Of a DNA stretch of 64,000 nt, positions 1 through 14,200 are shown piece by piece (position 1 is the first letter of the stretch; the number at the start of each line of letters is the position of its first letter). Source of the stretch: Ophthalmolycus amberensis (lineage: Eukaryota; Chordata; Actinopteri; Perciformes; Zoarcidae); contig JAFEUB010001114.1 in NCBI GenBank assembly GCA_024529925.1, positions 1 through 64,000 on the forward strand. The letters run 5' to 3'. Both the position numbers and the translations under genes were made by a program. The notes under the pieces were generated by a model, which ran no database searches, was not told the DNA's origin, and saw only the letters and a list, made by a program, of their open reading frames with translations.

Positions 1-2228
1 AAAGTCAATTGCTAGGTCCAACTAGCTCGACTTGAGATGGGCAGACAGGGTTCTCCTGGCTCAATATGAGGCAGAGGTGATCATGTGCACTGCCCTGGAC
101 CATGTATGGTCAATGTACTAAATTGTGGTCAAATTGTTACACGGTCAGTGGTGTAGGTTTATCAAAATATTTACTACTACTACTTTATATTCTTACATTT
201 TGGGAAGGGGTTTGTTCGAATTTAAGTCTTGAATTTAAGAAAACAACTACTTTCACATTTAGCACCTTCAAAGTAAACACAATTTTTCTTTTACATTAAT
301 TATACAGAAAGATAAAGGATTCTATTAATTTTTCTGAGACAATCTAATCTGTGCTTTTCTTTCAGAAAATACACTCAAACAATTCTGTTTTTATTCTGAC
401 AGAAACCTCACTGCTGTCAGAGAAACACAAAATAAGCTTTTTCCCCCATTGTGGATTACTTTCTGCCAAATCAATATTTCTTGCTACGGTGTAAGCTCTG
501 GTGGGCTCCACAGCTCATTCTGTAGTGTTGGTGGACTCTGAGATCTCTCCATAAGACGTGTTCAGATAACATGAACCCACAGTATCTTCCATGTGGAACC
601 ACTTACAGCTTCACATGAATCTTTAGCTGATTATACTACAGATATATATTACTCTCCAGCCGGTGACAAGGTCCTCTGGCTTTTCATCTTGACGAGATGG
701 AGAGGAAAAACAAAATTCCAACAATGGAATTTGGGTCAGAAGTCCACATGTGGGAGACAACCAAGTATAGTGGATCACTTATGAGCAGGCAATTGGCCTC
801 TGTGCAAAGTGTCATCACTGCCAGAGTCTGACAGAGGCTGGGGGATGGAGATACAGCCTCACCTGATGGAAAGAACATTTTGTTTCATACTTTTTTACAA
901 GCACAGAAGACACCAGAAGAGCGCACACAGTGTCAACTGGTTGGGAATACTAAAACGCATTTAGAATCATTTACAGTAGTTTGTTATTTGAACTTGTCTC
1001 ACCAATGACACGGGTTAGTTTAGTAGCACAAGGCGACGCCACCAGCAAGAAGGAGAGGGAGAGAAGAGGCAATGTGACACCGGAATGCTTCACGGTCTTT
1101 GTGAGCAGTTCGCATGTACATGAGAATCGGGTCACTACAGTTGTCTATGCAAGTCCTCTGGGGTGAAGAGATATGTGCCGCTTGTCTTGTTGCAGATGAC
1201 AGCAGCAACAGCCCAGTATGTGGCAGTAAATAATCGAGAAAAGGAAAGAGGATAAAACTGAATACAGAAAGCAGCCTTCCAAATACTGAATCTCAATATT
1301 CACAATACTTGTCACAGCTATAATTGGTGTGAAATATGACCACCGCTGACCCTGGACAATAAACATCTGCTGCTGACATAACAGTATAATTGGATAAAAT
1401 CATCTTTCCTGGCATGTTAAGTTGTCCAAACAATCACCAATAGCTCAGGGACTCTGACTACTAGAATAAATATCCACTATTTGCCAACAATTTGTTGACA
1501 AGAGTGCTATCTTGCTGCCTCTGATAACAAGCGAAGTTCCCAAATTCAAGGAAAAGCATCATATTACACGTTCAGAGAGGAGAGTAGGACAACCTGTCCC
1601 GAGTGAGTGAGAAGCTCGTGAAAGCAGGCAGTACAGCGGCTTAGCTGCTCTTGTTTTAGAAGAGGGATTTTAGGATTTTCATTCTTAACTGATAGAAGGG
1701 CATGGCATGTTATTTATCTACATCGCTCTACTACAAAAACTGCGTCATTACCAAATATTTTGATCATCGATTAATTGGTTTGAGAATTATTTTAGGAAAA
1801 TTCTGATTGCAGCTTCTTAAATGAGAATATTTTCTGTTTCTTTACTCCTCTAAGACAGCAGACTGAATCACTTCGAATTGTGGGAAACACTGAACAACAT
1901 TTTCTGACATTTTCTACACCAAACAAACAATAAATATAGTCATTAGAAAATAAAATGTCTTCGTTTCACTTGATGGTTTTTAAAGCTGTACTCAAGTATT
2001 TGCAGTTCCACTTGTTATCGTTTTCTAAATGTAAAACTAACGTAACTCAAGGTGTGAATTTACTGTGTGTCAGACAATCCTGACAACAGTGTGTTGACAT
2101 CCAATCTGTGCATAAATACAAATGTGCAATTACTTGTAATGGCAACAAGATTATGTAGCATTCGTAGCATTAGTGGGTGGCACAGTAAAAACTAAAAACA
2201 CAAAAGGTTTGACAGTAGAACCACTTAC
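1..2228. other. Downstream flank of RAD18; final exon and 3' UTR unresolved
   Basis: RAD18 must end here or beyond the left edge. One weak candidate terminal exon on the minus strand begins after an acceptor near position 816 and runs to a TGA near 781, adding about a dozen residues (DDDTLHRG...). I cannot verify it against another fish. Nothing else in the stretch looks coding; the short open frames have no recognisable domains. Confidence 0.3.
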
Positions 2229-2273
2229 TCTGGGTGTCTGGCAGGCTCCGGACCAAAGATGTCTGAAATAGAA
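2229..2273 (-). CDS. rad18: RAD18 coding exon 12 (penultimate)
   Basis: Acceptor CATTGCAG, donor GTAAGT. Joined in phase it reads SSISDIFGPEPARHPE, similar to the SSSSDI(I/F) segment near the C-terminus. It ends in phase 2, so at least one further exon is required. Confidence 0.8.
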
Positions 2274-5200
2274 CTGCAATGGAAAAGAGGGAGTGGACAG
2301 AAGCAAAGAAGGAAAATGTCATCAGTTTTACTGATATAGGGTATTTGCTGTTTCAATATATTGCATTAGTTTAGTCCCAAGCAACAGCCATAAAGGTGAG
2401 ATATTTCTAATTATACTGTGATGCTCTGAAAACTATGAATGGTTTTCTTTAAACTCATGTGTTTTGAGCAGGTGTTTTCACTGCATTACACTTTGTGTAG
2501 AACCAACTGTCAGCCTGCCATTGACAAGATAAACATACCACCGAAACAATGGTCAGAGATGTTACTTCAAAATGAGATATGATTGTTCACAATACCAAGA
2601 GGCTTTAGTTGAGTGAGACAGAGTTGTAGTACTCGAGAGCGGTCTTGGTCTCAAGAGCACTTTTTGACTCATCTCGGTCCCAGTCAACAAAAACCTGCAG
2701 ATTTTATTTCTAGACTACAACTTCGGGGAAATCACGTAACTGCCTGTGCGTTAATATATTTGTTAACATCATTACTGTGATTTGATGGTAAGCCTCCTGC
2801 TTTTAATGCAACCAATAATTGAATAATTTATACTCTTCCCTGCCCAACCACACATTGAAAGTGAATGCAGGAGACATGAGGCTGTTCGGGAGGACATGTC
2901 CGCCAAATCTTTGTTAATAAAATTACTAAATGAGACCAAGAGTTCGTCTGCAAAACAGCATCCACAAGAAAACACAAAGCAAATATGTAAACGCTGACAG
3001 ACGGCTGGAACCAAATCAAACTTTTGTCATCATTTGTATTTTGTTACTCATAGAAAACAAAGGAACATTCTTCTCTCCCTCTGCCTCAATTACACTGATA
3101 CACACAACATGATGCTGAGCTGAAATGATTTGGCCTATTTACTGTGAAGCTGGTCTCATTTCTGTCAATCTTCAGCACTCCAAATAAAAAGGCTTCCACA
3201 ACATGACAAAGTTGTACTGCAGCTTTCTTTGTATTTCATACACAAACTCATGTAGACTGTTCAGATGGTTAAAACTACCCGTAGCTTATGGAGTTCTCTT
3301 GTTACACTCACCTCTGTATCCCGAGATTGCAACATAGGACAGAAATGCCAATAAAATGACAGTTTCTGAGCATTTCTAAGTGAATGATGAAAGGAAATTA
3401 AATTCATTCTGCTTTTAAAAGACGTGTAAAGACATGATTTAGTCATACGTCACAAATGGTGACAAGACACGAGTTTGCTGGCAAAAGAATGAGAAATTCA
3501 TTGGAATGGGGACTAAAATAGACAAACTGCACTGGATACAAACACTTAAACTCCAGCAAATATAACGAGGTGTTGCACCATCGTACAAAACACCAGTAGA
3601 GTTAAAAGCAGATTGCCACACAAATTGCAAAATAAGTTAATAGAAAACGGTAGCACCATTAATATTTCTAAAACTAAAATAGTCAGCGATTTTCCTTGAG
3701 GATTTATGAACTGAAAGAGTTACAAGAGGAAGCATTGCTTTCTTCTAACTTTATCACTGTGAAATTACACTTGGATATATGCAAACTGTAGAAAGGTAGT
3801 TACAAATAAGGATCCGACTCATCCGTAGCATGAAAAAGACCAAACCTTGACAAGAAGCTTTGAGGGTGTGACCTCCAGTCAGTGAATGAGGACGTGTCCA
3901 CTATCTAGGGCTCACCTGCTGATAGACACGTCACTATAGGTGGGGCTGGAGGACAATTCAATCCTTCTCGCAGATGGCTCCGCGTCAGATTCTCTGTCTT
4001 CTACCTTTGTCACCGAGTAGCTTTTTGATTCTGCAACGTGATCTAGAGGAGGCACACATGCACAGTTCATCATTGTGTCAGACTCCCAGGGAGAATTAAA
4101 CAGTGGAGGAACGACCTGTCAAAAGGGGTGTGCATAAAGTCAGAAGTAGATTTAAGGTCGTGTTGGTACTGTTACATATCTGTAGCCTCTCACACAGTGG
4201 ACAGTGTCACGCAATTTGTTGTGCCTTTTTCAATTTGTATATATTCATTAAATGAGTTAGTCCCACTTATTTAAACATCTCCTGTGGCTAGAGTACATTT
4301 TATTCCTTGAGAAAGGTAATGAGTGCTGCAGTACCTGCTGAGTGTGTTTTCTGTGCATCCTCTTCTTCCACAGTGACTTTCTGTTTGATACGAGTCTGCC
4401 TGGGGGTTTCTAGGCGATACCGAACCTGGGCAATCAGGTGGGAAAAGTCACCGTTGTGCTTCTTCCCTGCAGGAAAAAATAGGATATATGGTGGAATAGC
4501 TTTAAATAAAAGGACATCATGTTTAATTATGCAGCAGAGTATCTGAGGTACAGAGTGCTGGTCAATGATCTTAATGCAACACTATCTTAGCGTTTATGGT
4601 CAGGGTCACTGAAAATGAGTTGAGAGCCCACCTAGTCGTGGATCAAAGAAAATACAAAGAAATAACTTCCCACAAATAGGCTACTGTATAAAATGTTGTT
4701 TGGGAATTGACCATGAACTAAAATGAATATTGAATGCAGGCTCATTTTTCTTTGTGAGACAGTATCTGTAACGCATCAGGCCGATCAGACTCGTACTTTG
4801 ACTTGGAAATGACAAATTACAACCTTGAAAGGTTGAATATATTTGAGAAATCCAAGGTTTTATTCTGTATTTAAAGCGTAACACCACAGATGCAAGGTCC
4901 AAGATGTCTGTGGCAACAAAATCCCTAAATTACATTGGTGGAGGCCAAACAGTCACTGAAAATACATTATAACTGCCTGTGAACAGACGCAGGCAAAAAG
5001 AAGAATTGAATCACTTCCTACATAAGCATCTGTGATGTTCCTATAAACAAAGACAGGAGAACAGAGAACTGAGAGAAAGAAATAATACTGCAATTAACAC
5101 TCGTGTGATCTACACAAGGAACAACTCTACTACCTCAGACTTGTCACCGATACCTTCAGGAGCGAAGGAGTACTTTATTCTCACACGAAAATTAGCCAAT

Positions 5201-8200
5201 TCATTTGCAAAGCTTTACCCGTGTGTGGCTCCTAATACACAGTACATATGTAGTATTGTTTGTTTTTTGTTTACAGGCTTGTAAGAATTAGACAGTTGTG
5301 CATTTTGTGGGTTACAAGTTATGGTAACATTTCATGCACAAGGTTCATTTTACAGACATGCGGGAATGCAGCAACACGAGCACACACAGCTTTACAGTGG
5401 ACTCCATCAGGCATTGCATTTTTAACATTGCCGGATAGTGGATAAACTACAACAAACCTCTCCGGGGCTGGGCACCCAAAGCAGGATTTCCAGGATTTTC
5501 CTTGCTGCTATTCTGGGTTCTAAGATTTGTTTTCTAAATAACCAGCTGCTGATTGTATTATTAACAAAAGAACATGTCATAAAGGCTGCAAGCCACCGGT
5601 GGATTCGGTGTGCGCTCCTTTCACCTTCCTGTCTGCTCATTCACCATTTTCTATGCTGGCGGAGTGAGTCATCCACATCCTCCTGTGATAAATCAAGAGG
5701 TTATCACAGCAGTGCAGCTATTTATAGACCCTACCTACTGTGAGTCACAACCCTCTTTCAACCAATTTTAAAGTTAGCATTGCAGTTATTTCCAACAAGC
5801 TTTTTATCTCGTTCAACCATGACAGCATCACTTTGGATAATGTTCCCTCATGCTGCTGTTTTTGCTTGACCTCTGCCCTTTAAGATAAAAACACAGACCT
5901 GGTCTACAGTGGACGTCTGTGCCTTCGTACGTCTGTATGAGTGATTATCTGCAGTATGAGCTCATATCGAATGGAATAACAAAATCTTAGATGGACACTT
6001 AAATAGCCACGTAACCCTACGTATCATAATAAAAAATGTCTTCAGAAACAGGTTCACTCAGGCAAAATCTCATCAATTTTAAATATTTCCATTCCGCCCC
6101 TTGCTGCTAAATTACTCACTGGAGACGCAGCTCTGCTTGTTTCTGTTGCTGGTAATGTGTCGTGAAAGGTCCACAGGGCGAGCTGACAGTGGCTGGCTCC
6201 CAGACAGAATAAAGTAAGTTTGATATTACCGCTGGGCGACACATTGAATATGCAAAATCGTAATGATTTAGTTGGGAGACTGTAAATATTACTTTTACAG
6301 TTTCCAAAAGAACAGTGTCAACTTCTCCACTGCTTAACCACGCAACAATAACAAAGATTAGACAAAAGATGATCTCATGCCGATGGATTTAGATCTCAAG
6401 TGGATTTTCTACTGAATTGGCAGCAGAGAGATGGAAAAAAGAAATGCATTGATTGGTCTTAAAAGCCTTTGCTTTGGAAATTGTCATCATAAGCTTTCAT
6501 TAAGATGCCCAAAGCACATCTAATCTTTAGGCATTTTCTACCGCCAAGACCTCTAAATCCTTCCTAGATCAAGCTTGTGTCCTGCATTGTTGTGCCGAAC
6601 ATCTTCTGTTACGGTTTTCAAATAAAGGGTTCCGATAGATTTCAACATCTTCAACCTAAATTATGGATTTTTGTTATTGTGGTTACATAAATGTAATTGA
6701 TGGTGCTGTTAGATTGCTGCCAGACCACCGTGTTAAATATAGGTGTGTGTCTCCCTTTGAGTGCAGCAAGTGCCAACGAATATGGATTGAAGCGGAACAC
6801 TTACCGGTAGTTTGATAAAAAAACGTTGAAAAAAAAAAAAGATTACATCTATCAATTTGGACTTTACAACGCTCTAGAGTTATTTGAAATGTTTGGATCA
6901 CACAAGTTGGAAATACTATTAATGTTAGTGGAGCCTGACTTTTATCTGCAACTGTGGAGAAATCTTGGGTTTAACCAGAACAAAAAGAAGCTGCTCAGCA
7001 TTCAAATGTTGATTTGGAACTCAAACGTCAAAGTTCTGAATGAAGCTTCAAAGCTTTGAACTCTTCAGCCTTCGAGTTTTGCCATTTGATAGTTTGAGGT
7101 ATTCTTACAGAAGAATCAAATCTTCAAAAAGGATTAACCTTCAGATAAGTACAAAAAAGGAAGTATTTTAATGAACTGTTGTTAAGAAATGTCCTGAGGG
7201 AAACCCTGATCAAATCTAAGAGACGCTGCCTTGAATTCCTGTTCTTGTCTCATGAGCGTGAGGGCAAGGCCAGGTTTATTCGTACAGCACCTTTCAAACA
7301 CAGACACAGAGCACTGCATAGGACATAGAATAAATCTAAAAGGCAATGAAAAGGAAAATAACTACAAAAAGACAAAGGAATGAAAGTTATAGTGCTTGTA
7401 GTTTGAAAGAAGTTGCAATGGGTAGATGGAGTGAGTGCAATAGATGATTCATTTTGAATGATGCAACATTTCTACATGCACTGTGATTCTGTATGTATAT
7501 CTGATTACTTTAATGGACGCTGTTAAGTCCTTATTAAAGTTCGGTATGGAATATCCCTCTTTGAAATGAGTCAATATCGAACAGTAAACATAAACCGTAA
7601 AAACAAAAGTGAAGCTAATGAAGTCTTTTTCTAGCAATGCTGTCCTGACCTTATTGATAAATAGATGTAATATTGACTAGCCTTATCTTTAAAAGTGGTG
7701 AACTCAAAATGATTCACAGCTGCACACTCACTCCAACAGGAGAACTCAATAGAGTCGCCCTCCTAAAGCTCGGGTTGGTAATCTTAAACTTAAAAAGCTA
7801 GCAAATGTACGATATATTATTTTTAATTATCCAACTGAAAAACCCAGTCCCAGTGTTGCAAACTCTTTTCCAGTGAAAGTATCTTGCAGCAATAGCTCCG
7901 ACAGTCAATAAATCTAGCGAGAAAGTCACCAAATCAGCAACACTGAAATCCCGTCTCTTTAGGCATCCCTCAAAAGCCACTCCCCCACAATTATCTTTAT
8001 GAACGTAAACATATCATAATGAACGTATACAATGAACATAACTATTGTTAGTACGCATAGCTGTCAATATAGCAGCTTGTGGAAGACTCGGGTGACGCGC
8101 AATAAGTGCACGGGCGGGTAGACGGGCTTATTACAGTCCTGTGACAGCCGCAGATACCCGACCTTTTATTTTTTGTGGCAGAGCACTCTATTTATTGATG

Positions 8201-11200
8201 GCTGTCGGTATGTAATGAGAATTTCAACACATAACAAAACATGTTTTTTAAGAAGATTACCAACCCAGACCAAAATGTTTTTCAGTATTAGTTTTCTTAA
8301 GTGCGAAGAAATAACTGTCAGTTAAAAAGGAGAAAGAAACATTACAAATCATTTCAGGGAACACATAATTGGTCAATTCATATAGAGTTCAAAACAAATT
8401 CAGACATTGGAAAAAAGTGGTCTGTCTCTCTGAGATAACATTTTGCCTTTTTTTGTCTGATGCGTCTTTTTCTACAGAAGACAGCGTTCATATATTTTTG
8501 TAACTGACCCACACAGTTGGACACAGTTTGGAAGCACTGGAAGTCACAGTATCATCTATACACGTTTTCCTCAGTGATGAGATGAATGCCAAAAGATTGC
8601 CAACTGTTTTCATCAAACAAAGTTGATCATCATAAAATGTGTTTTCCTACAGTAAACGTATGTATCCTACGTATGTATCCTCAGAAAATATATTAGTGAG
8701 GCTATGCATAGAGAAGAGGGGAAATTGTAAATAAAGTTGCAATTTCACTGACAGCATTTATTTTGTAATTTGGGGTAATGTAATAAATTATTTTGCTGTT
8801 TTTCTTACTCTGGGTCTATTCAATTTAGTTTGCACTTTTTGTACACTTGGCAAAGGCGTAGTGATATTATGTTGCACATGATATTTTTTAAACATTTGAG
8901 AGTGGTCAAATATACACCAAGTAGCTAGTTTACTTATCTTTCTGCAAAGCTAATGAATTACAAACGCAGTATTCTGACATGCAATTTCCTTACATGCAGG
9001 TCCACACCGTACATGCATATTTTAACAGAACATGTAAAATCATGCAAAGCAATTTCATCAGTTGAACTTTGTTCACAGATTTTAAGCTGCCAGCTTGACA
9101 AGTCAAACCCCTGAGGGGTCAACAGATTCATAGTGAAGAAAATCACTTACTGTAATTTGAATGCACCTCATCAATCTCCTTTTCGGACTGATTCTTTGCG
9201 AAAACCATGACCTTTGAATTGACAAAAACATACATTAGCGTTAACCATATATATACCGGTATATATTTATTAAAACTCCTCAGGGACATTTGAGAGGAAA
9301 AAGTATCATGAGGCCCAAACGCACTGAAAGCATCCGACGTGCATGTTTTGAAGTAAACCTATTGTTTTAAATGGCCATGCACCTACTCAAACCGTGTTTC
9401 AATTTTGGAGTCAAATGAAGACCCAGCGATTAAAGCTGGTTTTTTCTGCAGCCGCAAATCTGTCAGGAGAGCTGAAAGGTAGAAAATGCGAAAGATTTCT
9501 CCCCAAAGGACGATATTTTGTGAAAAAAGAAAAGTGTTAATTATTAATAATACCGCTACTGTCGCTTTCGCTGGTTCAAATGACAAACAACGCTGGCAGT
9601 CGGCCCCATCAGCTACCACCGCTTAACGTTAATACCATTTGTGACTTGATCGTTGGTTTGTGTGCTCTCTGCAGGACAGTGTGTGTAATCAGCCAGGGAT
9701 TGTTTATGAGGCAACAGCAGCTTCACTCTGTAACACCACTGTACAACAGCGAGTGGACTGAGAGTTTTTGTATTCCCAAGAACTCCAACATGATAAGTCT
9801 TCCATCTAGACGATCGTGTGATGCCAATTTCACATTTTCTAGTTAAACTTTCAATCTTTTCATATCAATGATTTAAAAGACAACGTATTCCCAAGAACTC
9901 CAAATTAATTACCGGTAGTCTTCCATCTAGACGATCGTGTGACGCCAATTTCACATTTTCTAGTTAAACTTTCAATTGTTTCATATCAATGATTTAAAAG
10001 ACAACGTATTAAGGGGTATCTGTAATATATAGAACCTCGCCTAAACAGCAACCTTTTCCTAAAATATTGCTGCTTCTGTGGTGTTAGCATTTCAAATCTG
10101 AAACAGGAAACAGGAGCATCAACTGATGTGCGTGAAATGAGGCGCTACATTTATCACTTTCAGGGCGTTTGGGGCTGTACAATTCAAGCCCACAATACAT
10201 CCCATTAAGCTGTTACTACACACGGGTTTGGCTTTCCCCTGCAGTTCATTCCTTATCTTCTCATTGGCCTCCAACTCTTTGGCAATATCTTCAGCTGTTG
10301 ACAAGGGGAAAAAAGTCTTTATTCGTTAAGATCACAAATATTGCCCGTTAAAATCTGCAATTGAACAAAAAAGGTTTTGAGGCAAATCCTGGGAATACCA
10401 GTCAAAGAAAACACAACCTGTGATCCCAAATGTCTACATACATCATCAACATATGTTCTCGTCTCATAAATATAGGATGTATGCCTCCGCCAACAATTTA
10501 AGAGACCCTTTACATTTATGTCTGTCCAAAAATGTCTTCATCATTTTAGAAATTTGTGTTTCATTTTTAAAAATGTGTTTAGAAACAAAACTCAGATTTG
10601 ACTTTAAACACAGTATCACCCCTTGTGGTGTAATGGACCAAATGCCCTCACCCGATTTGGGCTTTAGGGAATCACACTGGGCATTGTATGCGTGGACAAA
10701 CTCCTGGTGTCTTTTGATCAGCTGGTCTCGGGAACCCTGCATTGAGAGATGGCACTCCTTCAGCCTCCTCTTCAGCTCCTGCATCGAAAGCAGGTTGTAC
10801 ACGAGCTTCGTCATCGGACGCCTCGCATTGCCAAGGGAGCTGCAACGGAGATGTTGAACAGAATATTTCAGTAATCACCTGATATAATGTGGGGCATTTT
10901 TGTGCTCAGCCGTAATACACTTCTAAAACTGTTCAACATGCGAGTCTTGGACATCATAAGCAGATGATTGATTAATGATATATAACCGATGAGAGTTGCC
11001 ATTTGTCAGCTTGGTGGAGGAACACACTCTGAGGTTCTATAGTCCTGTTAAATTCATACAAGGCCGTCAAATGTGTTATATTATATTGCATACTTTGTCT
11101 TGAATAGAAGACATTAAGTGTAAATTATTAAGGTTGGTAGCGAGAGGAATCCTCTCCATGCAGGCTGACTACATGAGGCCAGAATATTAAAACCTCTGAA

Positions 11201-14200
11201 TTTATCATGACGTCAGGGTGTACTTCAGATCAAGTATTTTGCCCAGAAAAAACAGCTGGCCTAGCTCCATCAACCCTGAAAAAACAAAATCCAGTCCAAA
11301 CAGTCACATACCGCATAGATTGACAATTCTTACCAGTTTTTTGTTAATTAATAAATTTGAATCCAATGATCAAGAAATCTATGAAGTGTCTTTTAGTTGT
11401 ACTTATATCTCACCTCCCTACAGAGCATTATTGAGCAAACAGCAGCAGACAGCCTTTATTTAAGTGATCAGCTAAGTTGGTATTTTACCTCCTCAAGCTT
11501 TCCTTCTTCTCTCCTCTGGTAAGACACGTGTCCAGATGCTTGTTGATGAACTGCTGTGGTACACTGACAGAGCACACAGGGCACTCTACTGCAACAAAAA
11601 AAAAATGCACAAGATATTATTTGCTGCTTAGTTGAAAATAATAAACCGTTTTTTTATCCTATGTCACATTACATTTCCGTGCCAAACCATACCATCCCAT
11701 CAATGCACTTAATGTGAAACGGTACAAATAAAGAGCTGATCCTAAACAAAATACCCACAATCTAAAAACAGCAACACTTACTGACCAACAGCAAGAAGTA
11801 ACACAATCTTTTGCTTCAAGACAATATGTTCACTGACTACTGTGAAAAGTAATACCGTACGTTTTCGTGTTGTTTCAGCTCGCGTCAGATCATGCGTAGA
11901 CTTGGTAATATGAGAACGTCCTTGAATGTACCAGCAGGAAGTTTTTAAAACAGCTTCCTCTCACAACATAAAAATGACTTTGACACAACAATAAAGGTGG
12001 CTCATTGTTCACACGGTAATGGATTTCCCATACCAAGCTAACTTCTAGAATCAGCAAGTTGATTTTTAAAACAGTTTTAGAGTTTCATCGTGCATCCTTT
12101 CAGGGTGTCTTTCTGTTAAGTTTGGGGACACGAGAGAGGGTCCTAACCAGATTTGACACACACACAGAGGAAGAGCAACTTCATTCTCTGCTCAAGACAC
12201 CATTACTTCGCTATATCTTTACATAGCAAACACATGTTTGCTGCTATATTAATGTTCTGAATTTAGCATCTTTAAGACATAGATACACCAAAAGGACGAT
12301 ACATACTGAAGACGATACTCTTCTTTTAAACTGCCCGAAAAGCTTAAGGTTGTGCCTGCTTCATAGACTTATAAAAAGAGATTCCCCACGCAATTATTAA
12401 AAGCGAACATGTGACAGATGTCGCCGTGTGAACATGAATCAGTGAGCTAATGGATGGATTCAGCGTTATTACCGGTAACCTACAGGTAGAAGGGCTTCAC
12501 CTTTGATTACGGGCTTCACGTCCTGTGATGGTGATGAGGAATGCGCCATCTCAACCCCGGTGCTCATACTGTGCGAGACTCCGGCTTCCCGTTTGACTGA
12601 CATCAAACCCTGGATAGATGCCACCTCCACATCCATCGGCTCTTCCTTCACAACCACTGGATGTTGATCAGCTGCTGAATGTAGGTCAGCGTCATTTGCA
12701 TTGTGGGTGTGTGCAGTCTGTATTTTCCTCCGCTGAGCACACCGAGCGACAGAACCGTCTCGCTGGGTTTCCTTAGTGGGAGATGTTTTAGGCCTCTTTT
12801 GGAAAAAGTGACTCAAAACTGAGCTATTACACTTCCGGCCCATCTCTCTGGGAGTTCTGCATTTGACAGCTGAAGCTGGGGTCCTTGGCGATATTGGAGG
12901 AGATTCAAAATGCACTTTTGACAACTGCTGCCTAGAAAAAGAAAAAAGGCAAAAGGGCATGTGAATTAAAGCGCTGTTGCATTTTCAAAAATACAAATGT
13001 ACAGTATACTTACATAAAGTATGTTATGTAGTGTAAAGGATGTGTGACCTCTTAAAAAAATGCATGTTGAGCCCATTAAAGAGAGAAGAAGAGTCAATAA
13101 ATACTGTAGACAGTAAAGTGAGCCCTTTGAAGTTAAACTGCACCTGCTCAACTATCTCGCTCCTTCTCTGCGGAGCGAGAAAAAGTAGGCACTTTGGCTA
13201 CAGTCTTGGAAATTTGGAAATGCAAACAAATTTCGGCTGGGCCATTACTTGGCAATAAAACGGGAACCAATGAGGTGTGTAATGTTCCGCTTTCCATATC
13301 TAGAACTTATTTGTGCTTGCTGTCCCCATGAGAGCAGGTGCACGCACACACACTTGCCAAAGGTTGCTGGCCCTTGTTGTCTCACTTGTAGTCAGTGAGG
13401 ACAGTGAGGGTACGCTGGCGCACGCTGGCAGCCGCTCCTCTTGACACTTTTGTTACCGCTTGTGTGATTTTATGTGATTTTTTACAGCTATTCTATTCAA
13501 CCCAGTTTTTGTTTTGTTTTGACGTATTTTTGATTGCTCCCTGAGCTGGAATACAGTCGGGATTAATTCGGCCTGTGGTCGTTGCCAGACGGCGCGGCTT
13601 GTTTTCTGTTCTATTTTTGACATCGGTGCTGGAAATGATTTCATACACCGCCCTGCAGCTACGGCGTTTGCGGAGCTTCGTGGTTCCATCCTACAAGGGG
13701 TTTACAGCCCGCAGCCAAGAGTGTGGGATTTTGAAAAACAGACCTCACTACTATCCATAGAGGTTCGCGCCGCGGTTTCAACGTGGAATCAGGAAACAAA
13801 ACAAACCCAGGAGTCATCATCGGAAACATCGCGAGACTACCCAATACTAGGCGAAATGGGAAACATGGAGTGGATCGCAGTGTATTACGGAACTTGCAGA
13901 GACTTCCACCCTCAGCTCTGTCTCCTACCACCATGGAGCTGCTAAACACACAATCCCTCACTAATAAATCCCTCCTCATATACGACCATATTCTGGACAA
14001 AGGGCTCGACTTCATGTGCCTAACTGAAACCTGGCATAAACCAGGGGACTACTCCGTGCTTAATGAAGCATGCCCCCCTGGCTATAACTACATGGAGAAA
14101 GCCCGCAGCTCTGGTCGTGGTGGTGGACTAGCCATCATGCACCGGGCTGAACTGAAACTGTCTCCTCTGCCAATGCCTGATCTTTCCTCTATGGAATGCC

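Larger units (their letters stand above)
4467..9150. other. rad18: RAD18 intron 9
   Basis: AT-rich intron between coding exons 10 and 9. It contains a LINE/SINE-tail-like repeat near 7260-7420 and a MITE-like inverted-repeat unit at 7771-8266. I see no other coding or RNA feature. Confidence 0.7.

Noticed and set aside
10420..10857. 145-codon plus-strand open frame
   Set aside because: Antisense to the RAD18 SAP exon; no independent support.
13453..13780. Overlapping short frames at the 5' end of the LINE, considered as ORF1
   Set aside because: No coiled-coil, zinc-knuckle or esterase signature visible; more likely 5' UTR or the degraded start of the polyprotein.
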